A stretch of 44,384 nt of DNA from Paraburkholderia bannensis (GTDB taxonomy: Bacteria > Pseudomonadota > Gammaproteobacteria > Burkholderiales > Burkholderiaceae). Both the position numbers and the translations under genes were made by a program. Below, piece by piece: positions 15,684-24,274 of this stretch. The stretch spans positions 1 to 44,384 of the forward strand of contig NZ_JACHBW010000034.1 in NCBI RefSeq assembly GCF_014200455.1. Reading direction: 5' to 3'. A model generated the notes under the pieces. That model was not told where the DNA came from. It ran no database searches and worked only from the letters and a program-made list of their open reading frames with translations. The first letter of the stretch is position 1, and each line of letters starts with the position of its first letter.

Positions 15684-17108
15684 TCAGTTCGCCGTACCCG
15701 GTAACTGAGCGGCTTCGCAGGGCGGACAAGGGTGTTCGCGGACCGGATCTTCAGGGAGTTCCACCGTATCGCGGTATTGCGGCACGCAGCAATCCCAGTG
15801 CAGCGTCTCGACGATCCGGCGGCGCAGCGCGTCGGCGGCCGGGGGGTCGCCGTGCGTCACAAAGGTGCGTACCGGCGGGCAGTTCATGCCGGCGAGCCAG
15901 CGGATGGTCTCGCGATAGTCGGCGTGCGCGGACAGCGAGGAAATCGACGAGATCTCAGCACGCACGCGCACATAGTCGCCGTGCAATTTGATCACGGGGG
16001 CATGAGCTTCCAGCGACGCCCCGCGCGTGCCGGGCGCCTGATAACCGACGAGCGCGATCGTATTGCGCGGGTCGGGCGCATAGCGGTTCAGGTGATGCAG
16101 CACGCGGCCTCCCGTGGCCATGCCGCTGCCCGCGATGATGACCATCGGCCCGCGGCGCGAGGCGATCGATTTTGAGTCGTCGACGGTGCGCGCCATGAAC
16201 GCGGCATGGTCGATTGCGTGCATCTGCGAGACAGTCAGGCGGTGCTCGCCCATGTGGCGGCGATAGAGATCAGTCACGCTGATTGCCATCGGACTGTCCA
16301 GGTAGACGGGCACGTTCGGCATACGGCCGCCTTCTTTCAGACGGGCGATGTAGTAGAGAATTTCCTGCGCGCGGCCAACCGCGAAGCACGGCATCACCAC
16401 GATCCCGCCACGCGCAAAGGTTCGCGCGAACATCGCGGCGAGTTCGTCCTCCGGATTGAGTGCATCGTGCAGCCGGTCGCCATAGGTCGATTCGACTACC
16501 AGATAGTCGGCATGCGCGGGCGGAGCGGGCGCGCGCATGAGCGGATCTTCAGGGCGGCCAAGGTCGCCGGAGAATGCGATCACGGTGTGGCCGCAACACA
16601 GCACCACGCTGGCCGCTCCCAGAATGTGCCCGGCGGGCAGGAGGCGAAAACCTAGCCGGTTGCTTAGGGCAAAGGGCGAGTCGAACTCGCGTGGCCCGAT
16701 CAGGCGCAGGGTGTTCTCGACGTCGCTGGTGGTATAGAGCGGCAGCGCCGGGTGATGTTTCGAGAAACCGTGCCGGTTGGCGAACGCGGCGTCTTCCTCC
16801 TGCAACCGGGCACTGTCGCGCAGCATCACATCACACAGGTCCGCGGTGCCGGGTGTGCAATAGACCGGCCCTCGATATCCGTTGCGCACGAGTACCGGCA
16901 GGTAGCCGCAATGGTCGATATGCGCGTGGGTCAGGATCACGGCGTCGAGCGTGTCCGCCGCGAAGGGCAACGGTTCCCAGTTGCGAAGGCGCAGGTTTTT
17001 CGTTCCCTGAAACAAGCCGCAGTCGATCAGCACCCGCTTGCCGTCTGCTTCCAGCAGGTAGCGCGAGCCTGTCACGGTCTGGGCCGCGCCCAGGAAGGTC
17101 AGCTTCAT
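15684..17108 (-). CDS. Metallo-beta-lactamase/beta-CASP RNA-processing hydrolase
   Basis: A 474-residue enzyme of the beta-CASP family (RNase J/CPSF73-like). The metal site HAHIDH is at 61-66, a later GHILGAASV supplies another ligand, FSGDLG gives the bridging Asp, and the C-terminal RMMBL part has SSLSAHADY and FVTHGD. Such proteins usually cut RNA by endo- or 5'-exonuclease action, and related bacterial forms accompany stress loci. The two adjacent ATG codons at 17111 and 17108 follow GAGGAGG; spacing favours 17108. The C-terminus has a Cys-rich tail (CPPCEAAQ), which is unusual. The FNR-like box at 17225 lies about 120 bases upstream but its best -10 points the other way. Confidence 0.88.
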   Translation of the reverse strand: MKLTFLGAAQTVTGSRYLLEADGKRVLIDCGLFQGTKNLRLRNWEPLPFAADTLDAVILTHAHIDHCGYLPVLVRNGYRGPVYCTPGTADLCDVMLRDSARLQEEDAAFANRHGFSKHHPALPLYTTSDVENTLRLIGPREFDSPFALSNRLGFRLLPAGHILGAASVVLCCGHTVIAFSGDLGRPEDPLMRAPAPPAHADYLVVESTYGDRLHDALNPEDELAAMFARTFARGGIVVMPCFAVGRAQEILYYIARLKEGGRMPNVPVYLDSPMAISVTDLYRRHMGEHRLTVSQMHAIDHAAFMARTVDDSKSIASRRGPMVIIAGSGMATGGRVLHHLNRYAPDPRNTIALVGYQAPGTRGASLEAHAPVIKLHGDYVRVRAEISSISSLSAHADYRETIRWLAGMNCPPVRTFVTHGDPPAADALRRRIVETLHWDCCVPQYRDTVELPEDPVREHPCPPCEAAQLPGTAN

Positions 17109-17224
17109 CATGTCCTCCTCGCATTGCGCCCGACGGCGCCACTGAGGTCGATTGGAGCGCGCTCCGGGAAAACCCGTTTGATCTGCATCAGAGGGAAAGG
17201 GTGGTTCCGAACATTCCATACGGA

Positions 17225-17265
17225 TTGAGCCAGATCAATCGCGCGAGGGCGCCCTTTTCTACAGT
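17225..17265 (+). promoter_or_regulatory. FNR-type promoter of the small lipoprotein gene
   Basis: Box TTGAGCCAGATCAA at 17225-17238 and -10-like TACAGT at 17260-17265; centres 31 bp apart, pointing toward the gene at 17316. Confidence 0.65.
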
Positions 17266-17315
17266 GGAAACACTGACCGGATCCGACGCGGCCAGATTCT
17301 TGTGGAAACCCGACC

Positions 17316-17783
17316 ATGGCTGTCCGACAACGTTTGTTTCTCCTACCGGTTTCGTTGAGGGTTTCTTTGCTCGCGCTAACGCTGGTCGCGTGTGCTACGG
17401 ACGCCAGCCGCATGGCGTTCCGGAATTCCGAAGCGGAGCTGGAGCTCGCGCGCGAGCATGCGCAGGTCGAATGTGCCGGACCCCAAGCTTGTGCCCAGGC
17501 GTGGGGGCGAGCACGTCTTTTCGTGCAGCAGCACTCCGCTACACCCATAGAGCGCCTGGACGACAACACCATCGAAACCCGGATGCCTCACGAGTTCGGC
17601 GTGGCGTATTTCTGGGCGCTGCGTCTGAAGGCGGACGACGGGATGACCGTCATCCGGCTCAAAGGCTTGTGCCGCGGTATGTACAGCGTCGATGGCGGTC
17701 CGGGCTGGACCTACCGCAGTTGTGCGGCGCAACTGCGCGAGGCCCAGAACGAGTTTGCGCGTGAGGTGGGGGAAGCGCACTGA
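17316..17783 (+). CDS. Small putative lipoprotein of unknown function
   Basis: A 155-residue protein with a basic N-terminus, a hydrophobic segment and a lipobox LVAC ending at about residue 26, so it is probably a periplasmic or outer-membrane-anchored lipoprotein. The mature part contains four further cysteines (VECAGPQACAQAW, LKGLCRGMY, YRSCAAQL) that could form disulfides. I do not recognise a family. It follows the FNR-type promoter at 17225 and precedes the chromate-transporter-like gene by 120 bases on the same strand. The start lacks a strong Shine-Dalgarno sequence, so the exact start is uncertain. Confidence 0.7.
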   Translation: MAVRQRLFLLPVSLRVSLLALTLVACATDASRMAFRNSEAELELAREHAQVECAGPQACAQAWGRARLFVQQHSATPIERLDDNTIETRMPHEFGVAYFWALRLKADDGMTVIRLKGLCRGMYSVDGGPGWTYRSCAAQLREAQNEFAREVGEAH

Positions 17784-17903
17784 GCATCGGGCGGTGCGGG
17801 GCCCTGATTCGGATGACAGTCTTGCATGGCGGCGACAAGACGGCATGCTCTGCGCTGATTGAGCAGTGGTTTCACTCCCCACCTCGCGCGCTGACACCAC
17901 TTC

Positions 17904-19151
17904 ATGTCGATCTACAGCCCGGCAGTGCCCTCGACCCGCGATCGCTACGCCATTGCGGTCCTGCTCGTCTTCCTGAAACTGGGGATTTCGAGTTTTGGAG
18001 GACCGATTACGCACATCGGTTACTTTCGGCGCGAGTTTGTCGAGCGCCGGCGCTGGCTGGATGAGCGTACTTTCAGCGATCTCGTCGGCATGTGCCAGTT
18101 TCTGCCCGGGCCGGCGAGCAGTCAGGTTGGTTTCTCCATCGGGCTTTTAAAGGCAGGCTGGCGAGGCGGCCTCGCCGCATGGCTTGGCTTTACGCTGCCT
18201 TCGGTCCTGCTGATGCTCGCGTTCGCGGCTGCGGCGCCGGACCTGGGCGGCCGCGCCGGTGATGGAGCCGTGCATGGGCTAAAGCTCGTCGCGGTGGCGG
18301 TGGTCGCGCAGGCAGTCTGGGATATGGCGCGAAAGCTTTGTCCAGACCGGCGGCGCGCTGGCATCGCGCTGCTCGCGGGATTGGCGACGCCCTATGCGCA
18401 GGTGCTGGTGATCGCTGTGGGGGCGCTGCTTGGCCTTGCTTTCTGCGCAGTGATAGCCGCAACGTCCCATGAGCCGCAGCCAGAGCCGCTGGCGCAATGG
18501 CGAGGATCGCGCAAGGTATCGGCCGTGGCGCTCGCGCTTTATCTGGGCCTCCTCGCTGGCTTGCCGGTATTGGGCGCTGCGGCTGGACAGGGATGGCGCC
18601 TTTTCGATGCCTTCTATCAGTCGGGGGCGCTGGTATTCGGCGGTGGTCACGTCGTGCTGCCCTTGCTCCAGCAGCAGACGGTTGCACCGGGATGGGTGTC
18701 GCCCGCGGCATTCCTCGCAGGCTACGGTGCTGCGCAGGCGGTTCCCGGTCCTTTGTTCACGTTCGCCGCGTATCTCGGCTGGGTGAGCCACGCAGGACCC
18801 GGCCACGGGTCTGGTGCCGCCATCGCGGTCATCGGCATCTTTCTGCCAGGCCTGCTGCTGGTCGTCGCGGCGCTGCCGTGGTGGCAGGCGATGCGTGAGC
18901 GTCCCCGCATGGCGGCGGCGCTTGCTGGCGTGAACGCCGCCGTGGTCGGCCTGCTGGCTTTCGCGTTGTATTCGCCGGTCTGGACAGGTGCGGTGCGTTC
19001 GCCTTCTGATTTTGCGATCGCCGCCTGCGGGTTCGTGGCATTGGTGAAGTGGAAGGCACCGCCGCTCGCGGTCGTGCTGTTTTGCACGCTCGCGGCATTG
19101 CGGCGAACATGTTGTTTATCTAGCTGTGGGGAAGTTAAGGGGCTCTCGTGA
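17904..19151 (+). CDS. chrA: ChrA-type chromate transporter, 3' end possibly frameshifted
   Basis: A 415-residue bidomain CHR-family membrane protein. Each half carries CHR signatures: FLKLGISSFGGPITHIGYFR and CQFLPGPASSQ in the first, FGGGHVVLPLLQ and GYGAAQAVPGPLFTFAAYLG in the second. About ten to twelve hydrophobic segments are visible. Family members export chromate, probably with proton exchange. The last residues (LRRTCCLSSCGEVKGLS) look unlike a CHR C-terminus. Adding one base near 19100 would give LAANMLFI and a TAG stop at once, so a 1-bp deletion is likely. The damage touches only the extreme C-terminus and function may survive. The following gene is convergent. Confidence 0.85.
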   Translation: MSIYSPAVPSTRDRYAIAVLLVFLKLGISSFGGPITHIGYFRREFVERRRWLDERTFSDLVGMCQFLPGPASSQVGFSIGLLKAGWRGGLAAWLGFTLPSVLLMLAFAAAAPDLGGRAGDGAVHGLKLVAVAVVAQAVWDMARKLCPDRRRAGIALLAGLATPYAQVLVIAVGALLGLAFCAVIAATSHEPQPEPLAQWRGSRKVSAVALALYLGLLAGLPVLGAAAGQGWRLFDAFYQSGALVFGGGHVVLPLLQQQTVAPGWVSPAAFLAGYGAAQAVPGPLFTFAAYLGWVSHAGPGHGSGAAIAVIGIFLPGLLLVVAALPWWQAMRERPRMAAALAGVNAAVVGLLAFALYSPVWTGAVRSPSDFAIAACGFVALVKWKAPPLAVVLFCTLAALRRTCCLSSCGEVKGLS

Positions 19152-19165
19152 GCAAGCAGAGCGCC

Positions 19166-19704
19166 TCACGGCATCATGCGCTGTAACGCGCCGTCGCGCA
19201 GCACAAATCTATGGTACAGCGCTGCGGTGATGTGCAAGCCAATCAGCACCAGCAGTGCCCATGCGAGCGCGCTGTGCACATCGCCCATCGCATGTCCCAA
19301 CGACGAGCCGACCGTTGAAAGCGAAGGGAGCGCCACGAGGCCGCCCAGCTTGACGGCCCACGCGCGCGACGACGCATTGATCCACCCAAGCAACGGCACC
19401 GCGAGCAAGAGCATGTAGAGAGCGCCGTGCGTAAGTGCGGAAATCGCGCGCATTGCGTTGGGCAGGTTATGCGGCGGCGGCTGGTGAGTGGCGCGCCAGG
19501 CGATACGACAAGCCATGACGGCGAGGAGCGCGGTCCCCACGCCCAAGTGCCACGCGATCTCGCCGATGGGCTTCGTATCGCGGTGCACGTCGGGCATCGT
19601 CCAGCCAATCACGAACTGCTCCGCAACCAGCAGGACGACGAGCCAATGGAGCAGTCGTGCAGTCGTGCAGTCGTGTCGTAGCGCGTATTGGCGGCAGCGT
19701 GCAT
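19166..19704 (-). pseudogene. Cytochrome b561, frame broken by an 8-bp tandem repeat
   Basis: A di-haem membrane cytochrome b561 of about 179 residues if in frame; such proteins pass electrons between quinones and soluble or periplasmic partners. The main frame holds IGWTMPDVHRDTKP, IAWHLGVG, LTHGALYMLLLAVPLLGW and GDVHSALAWALLVLIGLHITAALYHR, with the haem-ligand histidines. The true start is probably the ATG at 19704 behind AGGAGA, giving MHAAANTRYDTTARL. Three copies of the octamer at 19651-19674 then shift the frame; two copies would give an uninterrupted LLHWLVVLLVAEQFVIGW join. The gene may be phase-variable, recently broken or mis-assembled. A weak GTG at 19612 could restart a protein lacking TM1. 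Confidence 0.75.
19651..19674 (+). repeat. Octanucleotide tandem repeat (GCAGTCGT x3)
   Basis: Three perfect head-to-tail copies of GCAGTCGT lie inside the first codons of the cytochrome b561 gene. Because 8 is not a multiple of 3, each change in copy number shifts the reading frame, as in contingency loci. Two copies restore the frame. Confidence 0.85.
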
Positions 19705-19789
19705 GGCCACTCTCTCCTGGGAAAATAAGCCGGGCGAAAAGCGCGATTCTAGAAGCCCGGAAATTAACGTTAGATTAAGCACGCTGAAA

Positions 19790-20913
19790 TCAAGCGTCGG
19801 GATTGGTCGCCCGGACATCCTCCGGGGCTGGCAAACGAAGTTCGGCCACGATCTCCGTTCCTTTGCCTGGCTTGCTCTCGATCGAAAGTGTGCCGCCCAG
19901 TTGCAACATGCGTTCCCCCATCCCGGTCAGGCCAAATGCGTCGGCGCGCGCTGCGGCGTGCGTATCGAACCCGGTGCCGTCGTCACGGATTCTCAGCCTG
20001 ATGGTCGTGCCGTAACCCGAGAGGTCAAGCGTTACGGTGCGAGCGCTGGCGTGTCGCGCGATATTGGTTAGCGCTTCCTGTGCGACGCGGAAAAGCGCGG
20101 TTGAGATGAATTCGTCTAGCCGTGGCATTTGTGGATCTAGATCACAATGCACTGTTACGCTGTGACGCTGCTCGAAGTCATGCGCCATAGATTCAAGCGC
20201 GGCCTCAAGCCCAAAATCATCCAGCAGCAGTGGACGCAGATCGGCTGCAATGCGGCGTACAGAGACGGTCAACTCGTCAATCTGCACGGAAATGTCGCCG
20301 AGCGAGGCCAGATGTGCGCTATCTACATTGGGCGACTCTTTGATGAGTTCGGCCTGATGACGGGCTAATGCCATCTTCAGGGCGACCAGCCGTTGTCCGA
20401 GGTCATCGTGCAATTCGCGGGCAAGGCGTTTTTGCTCGTTTTCGCGAGCTTGCTGCACAAGCGCCGACGCTGTGTGGGAGCGCTCAAGGTCATCCAGCCT
20501 GCGCCGTTCGGTCAGGTCACGGGTAATCTTGGCAAACCCAACCAGTGCAGCATGTTCATCGTAGACCGCGGTGATAATGACATTTGCCCAGAAGCGGCCA
20601 CCATCCTTGCGGACGCGCCATCCTTCGTCCTCCGGCGGCCCAACCGCGCCGCAGAGTCGAGCAGTCGTGCAGGTTTGCCGCTGGCGATATCTTCTGCCGT
20701 ATAGAACAGCGAAAAGTGCTGGCCAACGATCTGGTCCGGCGTGTAGCCCTTGATACGTTGAGCGCCCGGATTCCAGCTCGCTACGCAGCCGGTCGGATCC
20801 AGCATGAAGATCGCGTAATCCTGAACGGCGTCGATGAGCAGACGATAGCGATCGACGATCGCGATACTGCTGTTGTTTCGCCCATTCCAGGACGCCAACC
20901 CAGCCGTTTGCAT
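19790..20913 (-). pseudogene. PAS sensor histidine kinase (HisKA_3), 1-bp frameshift in the PAS domain
   Basis: A soluble kinase of about 374 residues if in frame. The first frame (ATG 20913, Shine-Dalgarno CCGGAG) encodes a PAS domain with LLIDAVQDYAIFMLDPTGCVASWNPGAQRIKGY. The rest of the PAS (EDEGWRVRKDGGRFWANVI) and the kinase core lie in the next frame. The break falls at about 20629-20640 in a GGCCGCCGGAGG context and is best explained by loss of one G. The core carries the phospho-acceptor His in RLARELHDDLGQRL and a GHKL ATPase domain close to that of the CHASE kinase at 13519. No response regulator is adjacent, so the NarL-type regulator at 12875 is the likely partner. Confidence 0.75.
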
Positions 20914-21055
20914 GAAGCACTCCGGTGATTTTGGCGACAATGCGGGAGTCGACGTAGTTTGCACGTCGGCAATGGAAATAATAGGCCAAAGTCGTGGGGC
21001 GATCGTAGACGCGCTGCAGGTAGTGGCTTCGCGCTTAACTCCAAAGGGCGGTACT

Positions 21056-21862
21056 TCAATGCGACATGAGAACCGGCAGTGTCATCGACTCGAGCAGCGT
21101 GCGCGTGACGCCGCCCAGCACCCGTTCGTGCAGATTTGAGTGAGCCCATGCGCCCGCCACCAACAGGTCGGCGTTGACATCACTTGCGCGGCTGAGCAGC
21201 GTCGCGCCGGCTTCGAAATGATGTTCGCAGACACTTTCGTGGAATGACGCGCTGATGCCGTGGCGCTCGAGCCATCCCGCGGCATCAATTGCAGCGCTGG
21301 TTGCGCGAGCGAGATCGGGACTGCGTGGCGGCGTGACGACCGCGAGCGAAACGAACTGTGCATGCGTAAGAAGCGGCAACGCGTCTGATGCCGCGCGCGC
21401 CGCCTCGCGGCTGCCGTCCCATGCAATCAGGACATTCTGTCCGAATGAGGCAAATGCGCCTGCATACGGCACGATGACGGCGGGGCGCGCAGTTGTCATC
21501 AACAGGTCGGTGACGAAATTTGCAGCGACGGTGATCAACCGGTTTTGCGGGTCATGCTGGCCGAGCACGAGGAGGTCGGCGTGTCGTGCATGGAGCGTCG
21601 CAACCGACAGGTCAGCCGGCTCAGGGGCGCGCCATTCGACGATCCGTGCTGCGCGCTCGGCTGCGCAGAGAAAGCTCGCATGGGCGTTGGCCCGGCGTTG
21701 TTCCGCTGCGCGCGCATCATCGGGGCCACTGACACGCGAAAGGGGCAAATATAGCCCGACAAGATGGGCGTCGAAGCGCTCGGCGAGATCAAGCGCGAGT
21801 GCTACGCGCACGGTGCATCGGTCGGTATCATCAAGGTGCACAAGCAGACTCTTGTAACTCAT
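21056..21862 (-). CDS. Tandem-domain universal stress protein
   Basis: A 268-residue protein with two UspA folds. It opens MSYKSLLVHLDDTDRC. The second domain begins near residue 140 with NVLIAWDGSREAARAA and ends AGAWAHSNLHERVLGGVTRTLLESMTLPVLMSH, which keeps the G-x9-G-x-T part of the ATP loop but has Trp/Ser near the first glycines. GGAGG lies about 8 bases before the ATG. It sits 43 bases after the next tandem usp gene (21906-22739) on the same strand and probably shares that gene's FNR-type promoter. Its sequence is close in layout to the genes at 9769 and 21906, consistent with duplication. Confidence 0.9.
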   Translation of the reverse strand: MSYKSLLVHLDDTDRCTVRVALALDLAERFDAHLVGLYLPLSRVSGPDDARAAEQRRANAHASFLCAAERAARIVEWRAPEPADLSVATLHARHADLLVLGQHDPQNRLITVAANFVTDLLMTTARPAVIVPYAGAFASFGQNVLIAWDGSREAARAASDALPLLTHAQFVSLAVVTPPRSPDLARATSAAIDAAGWLERHGISASFHESVCEHHFEAGATLLSRASDVNADLLVAGAWAHSNLHERVLGGVTRTLLESMTLPVLMSH

Positions 21863-21905
21863 AGCCAGTTTCCTCCGGACTGTTGCGCAGATCCGTCTCG
21901 CGCAT

Positions 21906-22739
21906 TCAATGCGACATCAGGACTGGAATGGGCATCAGCCCCATCACCGCATGCGTCACGCCGCCGAGCAAAATTTCTCGCCATCGGGCATGGCCGTAGG
22001 CGCCCATCACGAGCAGGTCACAGCCGTCTTTTTGCACAGTCGACAACAAGGCCTTTTCGACGGAAACCGTCGGCGGCGGACGTAATGCGGAGACCTCCAC
22101 CTGAATGCCGTGGCGGGCCAGCACGAGGCCGATGTCGGCGCCAGGAATACGGCTGCGTTCCTTGTTTGCGAGGGTGAACGTAACGAGTGAGGTCTGTTGC
22201 GCCTGTCGCATGAAGGCCAAGGCGTCGTAGAGCGCGCGCGTGGCCGACTGACCTGCGTCCCATGCAACGACAATCCGGTTGCCGACGCTCGGGAACCGGC
22301 CGGTGTACGGCACCCATAGAACCGGTCGGCCGGCCGCCAGGGTGAGGTGCGTCTGGAAGCGGTTGCCCAGCGAGGCATTGGGGTCCTCTGGATCGCTTTG
22401 ACGCAGCACAATCAGGTCGGCGTACCGTGCACGCGCCATCATTTCCCGCTCCGCGTTTTGCAGTGCCGTGTGCCAATCGCCTTTGAGCTTTGCGTCTACT
22501 AGCCGCTGCAAAAAGTAGTGTTCCAGCGCACGTCGGCGATCGTCCTCTTCGCTCATTTGCCGGTCCCAGTATTCGGTTCCGAACGTGAACACATAGTCGA
22601 GCCGATGTTCGATGACCGCTGGCGCGTAGAGGGCGCTGACATGTGCGCCATGCCGCTGCGCGACCTGTATCGCAACATCGACGCAGGCTCGCGCTCGCTC
22701 GCTGCTATCAAGATGAACAAGGATGCTGCGGTACTCCAT
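21906..22739 (-). CDS. Tandem-domain universal stress protein
   Basis: A 277-residue two-domain UspA protein. It begins MEYRSILVHLDSSERARA. The second domain has NRIVVAWDAGQSATRAL and ends MGAYGHARWREILLGGVTHAVMGLMPIPVLMSH, a good nucleotide-binding loop. I chose the ATG at 22739 because GGGAG lies 8 bases upstream; an ATG at 22757 is also in frame. The FNR-like box at 22815-22828 with -10 TAGACT lies upstream inside the 3' end of the rhomboid gene. The usp gene can thus be induced by low oxygen independently of the rhomboid. It is the first gene of a minus-strand run of two usp genes, the PAS kinase and cytochrome b561. Confidence 0.9.
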   Translation of the reverse strand: MEYRSILVHLDSSERARACVDVAIQVAQRHGAHVSALYAPAVIEHRLDYVFTFGTEYWDRQMSEEDDRRRALEHYFLQRLVDAKLKGDWHTALQNAEREMMARARYADLIVLRQSDPEDPNASLGNRFQTHLTLAAGRPVLWVPYTGRFPSVGNRIVVAWDAGQSATRALYDALAFMRQAQQTSLVTFTLANKERSRIPGADIGLVLARHGIQVEVSALRPPPTVSVEKALLSTVQKDGCDLLVMGAYGHARWREILLGGVTHAVMGLMPIPVLMSH

Positions 22740-22777
22740 GATCGACACTCCCAGCAAGACAAAGGCGAACTGTTTAT

Positions 22778-23444
22778 TCAGCGATTTAGTCTATGCAGTA
22801 ATGCGTTACGGCGATTGACCTGAATCAACGCTACGCGCGCTCCGTCAGCCAGGGTACCGGCCTGCATCCATGCAATGATCAGCACCGCCGCGGCCGCCAT
22901 GCCTCCCAGGTGCGCAAAATGAGCCACTGCTGGCTCCAGACGATTGATTCCGAGCACCAGTTCGACAACGGCATAACCCCATGCGAAAAGCCGTGCGGGC
23001 ATCGGCACAGGAGGAAAAAGCAGCATGACGCGCCGCTCGGGGAACAGCAGTGCGTATGCCATGAGCGCGCCGAAAACTCCGGCTGAGGCGCCAATCGTTG
23101 GCCAAGCCGGTGTCGTTGCGGAAATCAGCCACAGCATAGTGGCCAGTTGCGTCAGCGCTCCGGCGACGATGCTTGCGAGGTAGAGCGTGCCCATGCGGCG
23201 CGCGCCAACTACCCGTTCTACTTCGCGCCCGAACATGAAGAGTCCCAGCATATTGAAGGCGAGGTGTCCAAAGCTGCCGTGCAAAAAAGGCATAAGTGAC
23301 AAGTTGCCAGAAATGAAATCCAGCGGAATCGGGCGCGAGTGCCTCGGGCGGCCAAAGCGCGAAGGTATCAAGCAGGCGGTCGCCAACCTGAGTGAGTTCG
23401 AGCAGATAAATGGCCACGGAGAGCACGATCAGCATGGCAGTCAT
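22778..23444 (-). pseudogene. Rhomboid-family membrane protein, frameshifted at an A6 run
   Basis: Two overlapping frames together encode one rhomboid-like intramembrane serine protease of about 220 residues. The first frame (ATG 23444) gives TM1, MLIVLSVAIYLLEL, through FHFWQLVTYAF. The second carries LHGSFGHLAFNMLGLFMFG, the catalytic Ser in GASAGVFGALMAY and the catalytic His in AHFAHLGGMAAA. The frames join if the run of six A at 23283-23288 (T on the coding strand) were five. This may be decay, sequencing error or homopolymer slippage. An FNR-type promoter at 23492-23532 fits the 23444 start; a start at 23513 would lie upstream of the predicted transcription start. Confidence 0.7.
22788..22828 (-). 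promoter_or_regulatory. FNR-type promoter of the two tandem usp genes
   Basis: Box TTGACCTGAATCAA at 22815-22828 and -10-like TAGACT (minus strand) at 22788-22793; centres 31 bp apart. Confidence 0.7.
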
Positions 23445-23491
23445 GATTGTCGATCCGTCTGGTCTCGTGAACGCTGGGAGATGATGAAGCG

Positions 23492-23532
23492 ACAATAGCC
23501 GCCCAGTGGCCATGCTGAGTGATCCAGATCAG
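23492..23532 (-). promoter_or_regulatory. FNR-type promoter of the rhomboid gene
   Basis: Box GTGATCCAGATCAG at 23519-23532 (imperfect outer bases) and -10-like TATTGT (minus strand) at 23492-23497; centres 31 bp apart. It lies between the rhomboid and the divergent BON gene and could also influence the latter. Confidence 0.6.
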
Positions 23533-23602
23533 TCGAGACCCGCAGCCCCGTGCGACGCTTGCCTTAGGCGAGTGATTTCTGTGAACCCAGGTGGAGGCAG
23601 CA

Positions 23603-24253
23603 ATGAAATCTGACCTGCAGATCAGGCATGACGTCGAGGAAGAACTGGAATGGGAGCCCGGCGTAGCAGCATCCAGTATCGACGTCGAAGTCAAGGAGGG
23701 TGTCGTGACGCTCAAAGGGCATCTGGCAAGCTTCGGCGAGAAAGTCGCCGCCGAACAGGCGGCGCAGCGTGTAGGCGGGGTTAGAGCGCTGATCGCTGAG
23801 CTGACCGTGCACCTGCCGCAGGAAGAGGTTCGCGGCGATGGCGAAATCGCCAACTTCGCGCACAGCATGCTGCGGTGGACCACTGGCGTGAGCGAAGGCT
23901 CGGTGCGGGTTCTGGTCAAGCATGGCCATGTCGTGCTCAGAGGCACTGTCGACTATGCCTGGCAAAGCCGTGCCGCAGTGCGGGCGATTGCACAGTTGCG
24001 CGGCGTCATCAGGGTTGCCAACGAGATCGAAGTGAAGCACCTCGCCGAACCAGAAGAGATCAGCAGGGACATTCTGGACGCCATGCACCGTCACGCCGAG
24101 CGCGAAGCAGGGCACATCCGGGTATCGGTTCGCGAGGGGACAGTGACTTTATCGGGAACGGTACATTCGTATGCGGAGCGCGCAGTGGCGCGCGGCGCAG
24201 CTTGGGCCGCGCCCGGAGTTGGGGCGGTGGTCGACGATCTGAACGTGGAGTGA
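23603..24253 (+). CDS. Triple BON-domain protein
   Basis: A 216-residue protein made of three BON repeats (about 1-70, 77-148, 150-216). Each shows the pattern of a helix, then V-x-V-x2-G-x-V-T/V-L-x-G and a VxxV(A/D)NxI-like end, for example IDVEVKEGVVTLKGHL, VRVLVKHGHVVLRGTV and IRVSVREGTVTLSGTV. BON domains bind phospholipid or small ligands and often help osmotic or envelope stress tolerance. No signal peptide is visible, so this copy seems cytosolic. The ATG at 23603 follows GGAGG. The Nramp-related gene starts 21 bases after its stop and is probably cotranscribed. Confidence 0.88.
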   Translation: MKSDLQIRHDVEEELEWEPGVAASSIDVEVKEGVVTLKGHLASFGEKVAAEQAAQRVGGVRALIAELTVHLPQEEVRGDGEIANFAHSMLRWTTGVSEGSVRVLVKHGHVVLRGTVDYAWQSRAAVRAIAQLRGVIRVANEIEVKHLAEPEEISRDILDAMHRHAEREAGHIRVSVREGTVTLSGTVHSYAERAVARGAAWAAPGVGAVVDDLNVE

Positions 24254-24274
24254 ACCGTAGCGGAGGAAACCCTG

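Noticed and set aside
16574..17764. Long plus-strand frame opposite the beta-CASP gene
   Set aside because: Mirrors the metallo-beta-lactamase gene and has an Arg-rich product with no domain. The lipoprotein gene in another frame is better supported.
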